From an uncultured Clostridia bacterium (GTDB lineage Bacteria > Bacillota > Clostridia > Christensenellales > QALW01), in contig CAKSKV010000003.1 of NCBI GenBank assembly GCA_934465535.1, positions 1 through 64,000 of the forward strand: a stretch of 64,000 bases of DNA, written 5' to 3'. Positions 8,702 through 16,163 of the stretch are shown here, piece by piece. The first letter of the stretch is position 1; every line of letters begins with the position of its first letter. The notes under the pieces are model-generated. The model ran no database searches and was not told where the DNA came from. It saw nothing but the letters and a program-made list of their open reading frames with translations. The position numbers were made by a program, and so were the translations under genes.

Positions 8702-9376
8702 TTATATTCTTTTAAGCAATTCCGTTCTCTTAGCTTTATATTCCTGCTGTGAGATCTTACCCTGTTCGTAAAGCCGTTTAAGGGCTTCTATCTCTTTTGC
8801 CGGGCCTGCATCAACCGGCTTGCTTTTTACAAAGCAGGCTTTGCCGAAATCAAGTAATATAATAATGAAAGCGGATATCAGCAAAGCATCTCCGAGGCAC
8901 TGCACAATATACATAGCCGTTACAGAGCCGTAGGAAAGGCTCCTCACTTCCCAAGCAACTCTCATTGCGGCAAAAACCGTCAGAAATACCGCCCCCGCAA
9001 CGGCAAGGCCCTTGACGGGTTTTATTTTGATAACAGCAAGGCATATCAACAGTAAGAACAGCGCTGCCATTTCAGTTATGCCGATAATAAAGCTATTATC
9101 AAGGCAAGAAATACCGCTTCTTACGGTCAACGCCGCCCAAAAGGCCAAGCCGATAATAAAAAGCACATTCCCGGTCTTTTTCGCATTGAATGCAAGGCAA
9201 AACAGTGACACGGCCATAACAAAGGGCGGAAACGAATAAACCGCCGTTTCCAACAGAAAACTGCGAAAATATTTACCGCCAAGAGAGAGATACAGGCCGA
9301 TCACAATAAAAGCAAAAAAAGCAACAGATGCTATAAGCAAAATGCCCGCCGTTATCAGTGATATTTTCTTTTTCAT
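8702..9376 (-). CDS. Multi-pass membrane protein with C-terminal SHOCT motif
   Basis: A 224-residue protein with about six hydrophobic helices up to residue 180, then a cytoplasmic tail. The tail is a typical SHOCT motif (EALKRLYEQGKISQQEYKAK), a short helical hairpin found at the ends of many unrelated bacterial membrane proteins and thought to mediate oligomerisation. The membrane part matches no family I can name. The ATG at 9376 follows a GAGGGGG ribosome site. The function is unknown. Confidence 0.8.
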   Translation of the reverse strand: MKKKISLITAGILLIASVAFFAFIVIGLYLSLGGKYFRSFLLETAVYSFPPFVMAVSLFCLAFNAKKTGNVLFIIGLAFWAALTVRSGISCLDNSFIIGITEMAALFLLLICLAVIKIKPVKGLAVAGAVFLTVFAAMRVAWEVRSLSYGSVTAMYIVQCLGDALLISAFIIILLDFGKACFVKSKPVDAGPAKEIEALKRLYEQGKISQQEYKAKRTELLKRI

Positions 9377-9452
9377 TTTTGTTCCCCCTCTTTTTTGTGT
9401 TCTCTTTTTTCCTGTATGCGTTTTTTCAAAAATGTGCGCACTCCTTTTCCGT

Positions 9453-9482
9453 ATTATATCATAAAACGCAATGTGTTTTCAA
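9453..9482 (-). promoter_or_regulatory. Promoter of the SHOCT membrane protein gene
   Basis: On the minus strand TTGAAA (9482-9477), 18 bases and TATAAT (9458-9453), about 77 bases upstream of the start codon. Confidence 0.65.
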
Positions 9483-9562
9483 TACCCAATTTTATAACGC
9501 AAAAGTATATTGAATACAGCCGCCTGTGTTTTCCCGCAAGGCGGCATAATGCTTTTCCGGCG

Positions 9563-9591
9563 TTGACTTTAGCCCGCCGTTAGTGTAAAAT
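9563..9591 (+). promoter_or_regulatory. Promoter upstream of the TMEM164/YwaF-like gene
   Basis: TTGACT (9563-9568), 17 bases and TAAAAT (9586-9591). The leader to the likely start is about 130 bases and shows no recognisable regulatory element. Confidence 0.65.
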
Positions 9592-9722
9592 AACGGTGCT
9601 TTTACAATATCCCGTGCCGCAATGCACCTTTTTGCGGACTCGGGATTTATCCGTATGCCGCCCGGCAGGCGCCGGGGAATTTCAGTGCCGCCCATCATCT
9701 GCGGGCGCGGAAAGGAACGCCT

Positions 9723-10526
9723 TTGTCGTTTATCAAACCGACAAGCGCAGCCGGATGCGCTTTTTTCGCACCGCCCGGAATGTATCCTCCCGCCGGAATG
9801 TATTCCCCGGCTCATTTTATATTTCTTGCCTTTTCCGTGCTTGCAATTACGGTAAGCCTTGTTTTGCTCATGCGCACAAAAGAGCCCTCCGTGCTGCTTC
9901 GGAAAATAAACAAATGGCTTACCGTGCTGCTTTGGGTGCTGGAGATCGCCAAGATAGCCTTTAATCTTGCAATAGGCAACGGTGATAACCCAAACACCTA
10001 TGTGCCGTTTTACTATTGCAGCCTTGTGCTTTATGCCGGAATAATGAGCAGCTTTTTTCACGGACGCATACGCCATGCAGGGGATGTTTTCCTTTGCACC
10101 GGCTCCATCGTGGGCGGGGTATGCTTTCTTTTGATGCCGCTTACCTCCCTGCCCAATTACCCGGCCGTACATTTTATTTCCTTTCACAGCATACTGCTGC
10201 ACACCATAATGGTGTTTATGGGGCTTGCACTGCTGATAACAGGCTCCGTGCGGCTTTGCATTGGCGATATAATCCCCTACGGCATAATCGTGCTTGCCGT
10301 ATGCGCCGCAGCGCTTGCGGTGAACATTCCCTGCGGCAGCAACCTGATGTTTATAAGCCGCAACTTTCCCGGCACGCCCATAGAGCTTATCTACAACGCC
10401 TGCCCCGGAATTCTCTTTCCGACAGTGATGTGCCTCGGGCAGGCTACCCTGCCGTTTTTGGCGGTATACCTGCTGCTGCCTTCAAAATGCCGGCTTAAAA
10501 AGAAGCAAGGCGAAAATAACGCGTAA
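9723..10526 (+). CDS. TMEM164/YwaF-like integral membrane protein
   Basis: A hydrophobic protein of up to 267 residues with about seven membrane helices. Order and spacing resemble the TMEM164/YwaF family: an early helix ending in RTKEPS, an NTYVPFYYCSL segment after the second helix, a glycine-rich GSIVGG loop and HFISFHSILLHT, where the histidines could bind a ligand. The bacterial members have no settled function. The start is uncertain: TTG 9723 has a well-placed AAAGGA (9711-9716), while ATG 9780 and ATG 9801 lack a good site but would remove a Pro-rich N-terminus. A bidirectional terminator separates it from the convergent cupin gene. Confidence 0.6.
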   Translation: MSFIKPTSAAGCAFFAPPGMYPPAGMYSPAHFIFLAFSVLAITVSLVLLMRTKEPSVLLRKINKWLTVLLWVLEIAKIAFNLAIGNGDNPNTYVPFYYCSLVLYAGIMSSFFHGRIRHAGDVFLCTGSIVGGVCFLLMPLTSLPNYPAVHFISFHSILLHTIMVFMGLALLITGSVRLCIGDIIPYGIIVLAVCAAALAVNIPCGSNLMFISRNFPGTPIELIYNACPGILFPTVMCLGQATLPFLAVYLLLPSKCRLKKKQGENNA

Positions 10527-10586
10527 AAGCGCCTGACCTTTCGCAATTTATCCGATTTTCCCGCAAACAGACAGCCGGAAAAGCAA

Positions 10587-10612
10587 AAAAGCACGGTTTT
10601 TGCCGTGCTTTT
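10587..10612. terminator. Bidirectional terminator
   Basis: AAAAGCACGG (10587-10596) and CCGTGCTTTT (10603-10612) around a six-base loop, with T runs on both sides, between two convergent genes. Confidence 0.85.
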
Positions 10613-10626
10613 CCCGTCATCGTGAA

Positions 10627-10980
10627 TCAGTATACCACTGCATCCTCCGCAGTAAAGCCGCCCAGTGAGTTTTCCTTTACCTGAATGCATATAAAGGTTA
10701 TGCCTTCGCTGTCCGAGGCAAAAATGCGCCGCTTTGCGGCGGGAGCAACCCGCAGCCAGTCTCCTGCTGCAAGCGCCGTTTCCTCTCCGTCTATTTCCGC
10801 TTTGCCGCTGCCGGAAATAACGCCGTATATTTCTTCATTTTCCTTATGAGAATGAACAAACGGAACGCTCGCTCCGGCGGGCAGCCTGTTTATGCTTACC
10901 TCCGCTCCGGTAAGCCCCAGCTTTTCATGAAGCTCAGTTCTGCCTTCATTTCCTGCGTTTACTTTTGCATAATTTTTCAT
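10627..10980 (-). CDS. Cupin domain protein
   Basis: A 117-residue single-domain cupin. It shows the two half-motifs of the cupin barrel: PFVHSHKENEEIYGVISGSG (metal-ligand His, His, Glu) near residues 40-60 and a later GDWLRVAPAAKRR strand where the second His is replaced, so metal binding may be partial. Function cannot be predicted beyond small-molecule binding or isomerase activity. The ATG at 10980 behind a perfect AGGAGG (10989-10994) replaces a longer unsupported frame. It is divergent from an HxlR regulator across 144 bases, which suggests it is that regulator's target. Confidence 0.85.
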   Translation of the reverse strand: MKNYAKVNAGNEGRTELHEKLGLTGAEVSINRLPAGASVPFVHSHKENEEIYGVISGSGKAEIDGEETALAAGDWLRVAPAAKRRIFASDSEGITFICIQVKENSLGGFTAEDAVVY

Positions 10981-11025
10981 AGTGTTTTCCTCCTGAGGTT
11001 TTGCAAATTCTCTTTGCTTGCACAC

Positions 11026-11104
11026 ATATTATCACTTCGTATATGTAAAAACAAGTACGCACTTTTTTATAACTGTACACTTTTTTATGAATGTATAGTA
11101 TAAT
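11026..11104. promoter_or_regulatory. Divergent promoters and HxlR-type operator repeats
   Basis: Toward the cupin gene: TTGTTT, 17 bases, TAATAT on the minus strand (11054-11026). Toward the HxlR gene: TATAAT at 11099-11104 just ahead of its ribosome site. Between them two direct repeats, GTACGCACTTTTTTAT (from 11055) and GTACACTTTTTTAT (from 11075), are offset by 20 bases and overlap the region where both polymerases would bind. They are good candidates for autoregulatory operators. Confidence 0.55.
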
Positions 11105-11124
11105 GCTGCCGTGAGGTGATAAGC

Positions 11125-11454
11125 ATGAAAACAAAAGACGAACTGCCGGCCTGCCCGGTGGCAACCGCCGTATCCCTTATAGGCGGAAAATGGAAGCTGC
11201 TGATACTGCGCAACCTGAAATCGCGCCCGTGGCGATTCAACGAGCTTCAGCGGGATCTTGACGGCATCTCCCAAAAGGTGCTTACCGACAGCCTGCGCCA
11301 GATGATACAGGACGGCCTTGTCTACCGTCACGATTTTCAGGAAATGCCGCCAAAAGTGGAATACGGACTTACGGCGCTCGGCAAGCAGATGCTGCCCATT
11401 ATTGACGCCCTTGCGGAATTCGGAAGCTATTATAAATCCGTTGCAAAGCAGTAG
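11125..11454 (+). CDS. HxlR family winged-helix transcriptional regulator
   Basis: A 109-residue DNA-binding protein. The HxlR signature is clear: a Cys near the N-terminus (PACPVATAVSLIGGKWK), then LLILRNLKSRPWRFNELQR, the recognition helix around GISQKVLTDSLRQM, and the wing PPKVEYGLTALGK. Single-cysteine HxlR members often sense electrophiles or redox stress, and the CPV cysteine near residue 11 fits that. Start is ATG at 11125 with GAGGTG six bases ahead. It probably controls itself and the divergent cupin gene. Confidence 0.92.
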   Translation: MKTKDELPACPVATAVSLIGGKWKLLILRNLKSRPWRFNELQRDLDGISQKVLTDSLRQMIQDGLVYRHDFQEMPPKVEYGLTALGKQMLPIIDALAEFGSYYKSVAKQ

Positions 11455-11461
11455 AGCTCGC

Positions 11462-13645
11462 TTACATTTCCTCCTGCCGCAGATCTATGCGTACCTCCAG
11501 CCCGTCCCGTGAGGATACAATAAGCGAAGCCGGTATTTTTCTTGCCTCGCCCGCCCTCAGGCTTATGCTCTCCTGACATCTGAGCTCCGCGCCCCTTACC
11601 TGCGCCGATATATGTGCGTTTACCTCTCTTTTGGTAAAATTGCAGCATTCCAGCGTTACCGGGTTTTCCCCAAGCCCCAGCCTTCCGTGCATACCGCCTC
11701 TGCCTGCGGAGGGCACCATAACGGAGACGAAAAGCCCGTCGCTGTCCTCCGGCATTCTGCGGCAGGCCGTCCTGCGCGCGCCCGCGCTTTTAAGCAGCCC
11801 CTGCGGTATGCGCCCGAAATGCACCATTACCGGCGCAGGACCTACTGTGATATACAGCCCCTCGCGCTGCGGCACAAGGCAGCTTTCCCCGCCGCATATA
11901 TCCGCCACCACCGTAGGCAGGCGTACCGGCAGGCAAACCTTCGTGCTTTCCCTGTTCCAAAGCAGCAGCACCTCATCTCCGCCGGTGGAAAACGCCGCGC
12001 TGCACACGGGCAGCTCCGCCCTTCCGATATACCTTGCCCGGCCCAAATTGTGCGCCAAAGCCGCGAACACCGAATACGCCGGCTGCGGCTGCAGCGGAAC
12101 CCCCATGCCGGAAAGCAGAGAGGGATATTCCGTTTCAAACATTTCCGCGCCGTCAAATATGCGCAAAGCGTCCCCCGCCGCGGTAAGGGCTTCACATATT
12201 CCGCAGGCCTGAGCATATTTTTTTGCATAGCCGTCGCCTGCGGCGGTTTTTCCGCTCCAGGAGGCTATTTTTTCGCTGACGGAGGCTGTATTTCGGCTTT
12301 CGCATGCCGCGTCATCGGCAGCCTTTTCCGTATCCGATAAACAATAATCCTCCGCAATATCCGCAGCCTCAAACAGCTCCGCCGTGCTTTTTTCCGTTTT
12401 TATGCCGTTTATTGCCGCCGCAGTGTCCGCTGTCTCCAGTGCACATATAAAGCAGCGGGCTATTGCATCCTCCTTTGCGCCGGCACCCGACTGAAAATCG
12501 GCAAAATCCTCCCTTGCAGTCTGTTCCCTTTCGCCAGCGCCGCCCTTAAGCTCCCACATGCTGCACATTTTGCCTATACGCTCGGCGGAGTACTTTATTT
12601 TTCTGTACAATTCACCAAAGCCGCTGTCTGCCGCAATTTGCGCAAGCTCTTCCGCCTCCGCCGTAAGAACCGTGTACATCCCGTATTCGGCGGCGCATGC
12701 AAGCATGCTCTCCGTGCGCTCGTCCCCGCCCAGTAAAATGCCGTTTGCATTAAGACGCACCGCGCCTGCACCGGCGGCGGCCATAAGTGCTATATAATTT
12801 TCCGGCTCCTGTACGGGCAGCAGGCTTTCCTTGGTTATTTCCGCACCGAGTATTCCGCTTGGATGTTCGTTTCGCGACCACGGTATAACGGCAAAGCTGA
12901 TATTAAGCACATTCCCCTTTACCCACAGCTTAAGCTCATAGTGCCCGGCCCGCAGCCTGCACCGCGCAAAATCCAGCTCAAAATAGTTATCGCTGCGCTC
13001 CGCCTCTATGCTGCCGCGAAAGGTTTGGCCGTTAAGCGTATTGCGCACCCGATATTTAATTACTCCGTCGTGCGAGGGTGCCGATACGGCAAACACCGAC
13101 GCCTCACCCTCGCGGAACACCGCCGCTCCCCCCGCACAGCTTACGCCGATTGCACTGACGCTTCGTCTGTCTGCATACACTCCCGGATGCGCCGCGCTTA
13201 CCGGCTGCTCTTCGCTTTCCGGCGGGCATATCTCTGCCGCGCCGCTTTTGTAAAAGCCGTTTCCTTCCTTCTGCTCCCCTTGGCAAACGCTAAACGGCAG
13301 GTCGCCGTCCGCCGTCTGCTGCCGCTCAATATCCGTCCGGCGCTGTGCAATAGCCGCCTGCTGCCGTTCAACATCAAACTGCTCCTCTTCGCAGCTTTCT
13401 AAAACGCCTGTTTTTTGCTCCTCGGCATCCTCCCGGCGTTTTGTATCCGCCGCCCGCCTTATGCTGAAGCCTACGGCTTCGTCCTGCTGCTCCGCGGGCT
13501 CTTTTGCCGCCGTCTGCTCCGCAGCAATCTCCCGCACGCACTCCGCGCCCTCTGCTTTTATGCTTTTCCGGCTGCGGCGCACCGTAATTTCCCCGGTATC
13601 CGTTTCGTCATAAAGCGCTTCTCTTCTGCGATCTGCCTTATCCAT
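11462..13645 (-). CDS. Cytoplasmic glycosidase-like orphan protein, unknown function
   Basis: A 727-residue protein I cannot assign. Residues 1-150 are highly charged (Glu, Arg, Gln) and low in complexity. Residues about 160-260 look like a beta-sandwich (VFAVSAPSHDGVIKYRV). A segment around 275-330 reads like the start of a clan-A type barrel (ILGAEITKES, then AAAGAGAVRLNANG). A long acidic, Ala-rich insertion falls near 385-490, and the C-terminal 200 residues are beta-rich. The layout recalls GH39/GH51-type enzymes, but no acid/base motif is evident. There is no signal peptide. It starts at ATG 13645 after AGGAC. Converging on HxlR, it sits directly downstream of the transporter operon. 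Confidence 0.55.
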   Translation of the reverse strand: MDKADRRREALYDETDTGEITVRRSRKSIKAEGAECVREIAAEQTAAKEPAEQQDEAVGFSIRRAADTKRREDAEEQKTGVLESCEEEQFDVERQQAAIAQRRTDIERQQTADGDLPFSVCQGEQKEGNGFYKSGAAEICPPESEEQPVSAAHPGVYADRRSVSAIGVSCAGGAAVFREGEASVFAVSAPSHDGVIKYRVRNTLNGQTFRGSIEAERSDNYFELDFARCRLRAGHYELKLWVKGNVLNISFAVIPWSRNEHPSGILGAEITKESLLPVQEPENYIALMAAAGAGAVRLNANGILLGGDERTESMLACAAEYGMYTVLTAEAEELAQIAADSGFGELYRKIKYSAERIGKMCSMWELKGGAGEREQTAREDFADFQSGAGAKEDAIARCFICALETADTAAAINGIKTEKSTAELFEAADIAEDYCLSDTEKAADDAACESRNTASVSEKIASWSGKTAAGDGYAKKYAQACGICEALTAAGDALRIFDGAEMFETEYPSLLSGMGVPLQPQPAYSVFAALAHNLGRARYIGRAELPVCSAAFSTGGDEVLLLWNRESTKVCLPVRLPTVVADICGGESCLVPQREGLYITVGPAPVMVHFGRIPQGLLKSAGARRTACRRMPEDSDGLFVSVMVPSAGRGGMHGRLGLGENPVTLECCNFTKREVNAHISAQVRGAELRCQESISLRAGEARKIPASLIVSSRDGLEVRIDLRQEEM

Positions 13646-13831
13646 CCGTCCTGCTCATCCTCCGCCCAGTTTATGTACCCATACTCATCCGGCATTTACC
13701 GATATTTTTTATATAGATTATATCACTTGTTTGCAGCTTTTTTGCGATAGTTTTATATTTTTTGCTTAAAAATGTTGCTTTTTTTGCAAAACGGCTGCCG
13801 CGCCTTTTGTTTGCCGTATTGCAATACATAC

Positions 13832-13860
13832 AAAAGCAGGCGCCGCCGAAGCGACGCCCG
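13832..13860 (-). terminator. Terminator of the eight-gene transporter operon
   Basis: On the minus strand CGGGCGTCGC and GCGGCGCCTG form a ten-pair stem (two G-U pairs) closed by a TTCG tetraloop, followed by CTTTTG. It lies 20 bases after the last permease stop. Confidence 0.82.
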
Positions 13861-13880
13861 CAAATAATTGCAATCTGTTT

Positions 13881-14939
13881 TTATCCTACCATGCCGGAAC
13901 GCTCGATGGACTGCACAAAGAACTTCTGGCAGCCGATATACAGCAGCAGCAGAGGCAGAATATGCAGTATAACCAATGCACCGTTGTAGGAATCCATAAC
14001 GGCATTGTTTCCGCCCGTCATATTGGACAGCCTGTTTACATACGCGCTGGCTGCGGTGGATATTTTCATGGACAGCACCTTTGCCTGCGGATAAATAAGC
14101 GCAAGGTAGGTGTTGTCGTTGTACTGCCATACAAAGGCAAACAGGAACACCGTAACCATAATGGGCAGTGCGCTGGGCATCATGATCTGCCAGAAGGTAC
14201 GGAAGGTGCCCGCGCCGTCGATGTACGCAGCCTCCTCCAGCTCCTTGGGCTGCCCACGGAAATACTGTCTTAAAAGGAAGATAAACAATCCGTTTTTGAA
14301 CATAACGCAGGTCGCGCTCATAAGGATCATAACCGGCCAGCCCGTAAGCTTTATTCCGTTGCCCGATTTTGTATCAAACAGCTCCGGCCCTATCGAGAAC
14401 ATCGTAAGCGGATTGAAGTTGGCAAAGCGCAGCTTCATGGTGTCCGCTATAAGCTGAATGGGCACGATAAGCGTTGCTATAACCAGGAAGAACACCACTC
14501 CGTTGCCCTTGAACTTGAAGCGGGCAAGGCCGTAGGCCACCAGCGTACAGGACGCCATCTGCAGCAGGCCAAGGCCCAGTGACGATGCTACGGAGCCCAG
14601 GAACAGCGTGGGATAGTCGATGTACTTCCACATGGCCGTATAGTTGGCCAAGGTAACATGACGCGGAATGAATATAACAGTAGGATCGTATATATCCTCC
14701 GCCGTTTTAAGCGATGCTGAGAACTGCACCAGCATCGGATACAGAATCAGCCAGCAAAGTCCGACAAGAAGCACGGTTCTGATAATGCCCCACAGGAAGC
14801 TGCGGGTCTTTTTGGATTTGAAGAAGGCCTTTACGGCAGCCCAGCCGTGCAGCTTTTCCACACGGTACCGATCCACCTCGGCAGCGCCCACTTGGTTTAC
14901 CTGCTTTACTGCCTTCTGCTTTTTCAGGGATATTGCCAT
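13881..14939 (-). CDS. Carbohydrate ABC transporter permease, MalG type (pair B)
   Basis: A 352-residue inner-membrane permease with six helices. The cytoplasmic EAA loop (EEAAYIDGAGTFRTFWQIMM, about residues 235-255) is the docking site for an ATPase and marks the MalG/CUT1 branch. An N-terminal charged extension of about 50 residues precedes the first helix. The ATG at 14939 uses an AGGAGG that lies within the end of the upstream permease gene, so the two are translationally coupled. It is the last gene of the operon. No ATPase is encoded nearby, so an MsmX-like shared ATPase elsewhere is expected. Confidence 0.93.
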   Translation of the reverse strand: MAISLKKQKAVKQVNQVGAAEVDRYRVEKLHGWAAVKAFFKSKKTRSFLWGIIRTVLLVGLCWLILYPMLVQFSASLKTAEDIYDPTVIFIPRHVTLANYTAMWKYIDYPTLFLGSVASSLGLGLLQMASCTLVAYGLARFKFKGNGVVFFLVIATLIVPIQLIADTMKLRFANFNPLTMFSIGPELFDTKSGNGIKLTGWPVMILMSATCVMFKNGLFIFLLRQYFRGQPKELEEAAYIDGAGTFRTFWQIMMPSALPIMVTVFLFAFVWQYNDNTYLALIYPQAKVLSMKISTAASAYVNRLSNMTGGNNAVMDSYNGALVILHILPLLLLYIGCQKFFVQSIERSGMVG

Positions 14940-14945
14940 TATCTA

Positions 14946-16160
14946 TCACCTCCTGCCCTTTTTCTTGGTAGTAACATCATTCTCATTGTATACAAAGCGT
15001 GAGATGACAACCGACACAATAACTATCAGCAGCGCCGCGCCTATGAAGTACAGCCAGCCCATCGTCATACGGTCGGACAGCGACAGCGAGGTGCTGCCTA
15101 CCGTACCGAACAGATAGGAGATCATCGGGTTGCTGGAGCCGGTGAGCACATCGATCATCGTGTACATCGTGGCCACCAGTATCATGGGCGATACCATCGG
15201 GAAGGTTATCTTCCAGAAGGCCTCCCACTTGCTTGCGCCCTCCATATCGGAGGCCTCAAACAGCGACGGAGATATGGTCTGAAGCGCCGCAAGGAAAATC
15301 AGTATCTGAATTCCCGACATCAGCACTATATTGGAAAGCTGGTCAAACGCCGTTGTTATAAGGTCCACAAACGGGGTCATAAACGGCATATCCGAAAGAA
15401 TGTTTTTGATAGAGGTCGTTATATCAAAGTCGGTATTGCTGAGCGCTCCGCTTACGGAGGAGCCTACACGGGCAACCTCCCAGCTTCCTTCCTTGATCTT
15501 TGCCGCAACGCCGCTTGCCGTAACCACCGGCATGAAGAATATCACTCGCGCAACCGTCCTGCCGCGGAATTTTGCATTGAGCAGGTTGGCTATCATGAAG
15601 CTGAATATCAGTATTGCCGGAATGTATATGAGCTTGGGCAGCGTGCTGCTTATGCTGTTTATAAAGCCGAGGTTGGTGGTGGCTATCTTTTTGTAGTTCT
15701 CAAGACCCACATAGGTGAGTGTGTTCACCGTTGAAATGGAGTTAACCACCTTGCGTTTCCCGTTTTCCATCTCATAGAGGACATTGCCGTTTGCATCATA
15801 GGTTTTTTCACCGGCATTGTTGAGCTTGAGCACATAAAACTCCGCCTGTGTAACTACCTTGCGCTCTCCGCCCTCCTCAACATATTGGTATTCGCCGTTT
15901 TTCAAAACGGGATTTTTATCGCCGTCCACCACGCGCACATAATAGCTGCGGGTGGAGGATGCGGGATCCACCAATTCAAATTCAGGAGTCAGCTCGGTGC
16001 ATTCCACTATTCCCTGCGAATGTATACTCATCATAAACGCCGTATACATCGGGGAAGCAATGAAGAACAGGAAGCCAAGCAGGAAGGGCAGCACGAACAG
16101 CCACCCAGCCAGCGAGCGCTTGGTCATCAGATCCAAACCTTTCTTACGCGGTTTGTACAT
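14946..16160 (-). CDS. Carbohydrate ABC transporter permease, MalF type with large extracytoplasmic insertion (pair B)
   Basis: A 404-residue permease partner of the MalG-type protein that follows. Helix 1 lies at about residues 18-45, and the remaining helices start near residue 165. Between them is an insertion of about 110 residues that is polar, charged and rich in Lys, Glu and Tyr, expected outside the cell; its position matches the P2 loop of E. coli MalF. A second, shorter insertion (about 215-265) follows helix 3. The EAA loop is FEASDMEGASKWEAFWKI. ATG 16160 follows AAGGGGG. The insertion may contact the binding protein or the DUF5696 lipoprotein, but this is inference. Confidence 0.9.
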   Translation of the reverse strand: MYKPRKKGLDLMTKRSLAGWLFVLPFLLGFLFFIASPMYTAFMMSIHSQGIVECTELTPEFELVDPASSTRSYYVRVVDGDKNPVLKNGEYQYVEEGGERKVVTQAEFYVLKLNNAGEKTYDANGNVLYEMENGKRKVVNSISTVNTLTYVGLENYKKIATTNLGFINSISSTLPKLIYIPAILIFSFMIANLLNAKFRGRTVARVIFFMPVVTASGVAAKIKEGSWEVARVGSSVSGALSNTDFDITTSIKNILSDMPFMTPFVDLITTAFDQLSNIVLMSGIQILIFLAALQTISPSLFEASDMEGASKWEAFWKITFPMVSPMILVATMYTMIDVLTGSSNPMISYLFGTVGSTSLSLSDRMTMGWLYFIGAALLIVIVSVVISRFVYNENDVTTKKKGRR

Positions 16161-16163
16161 TTA

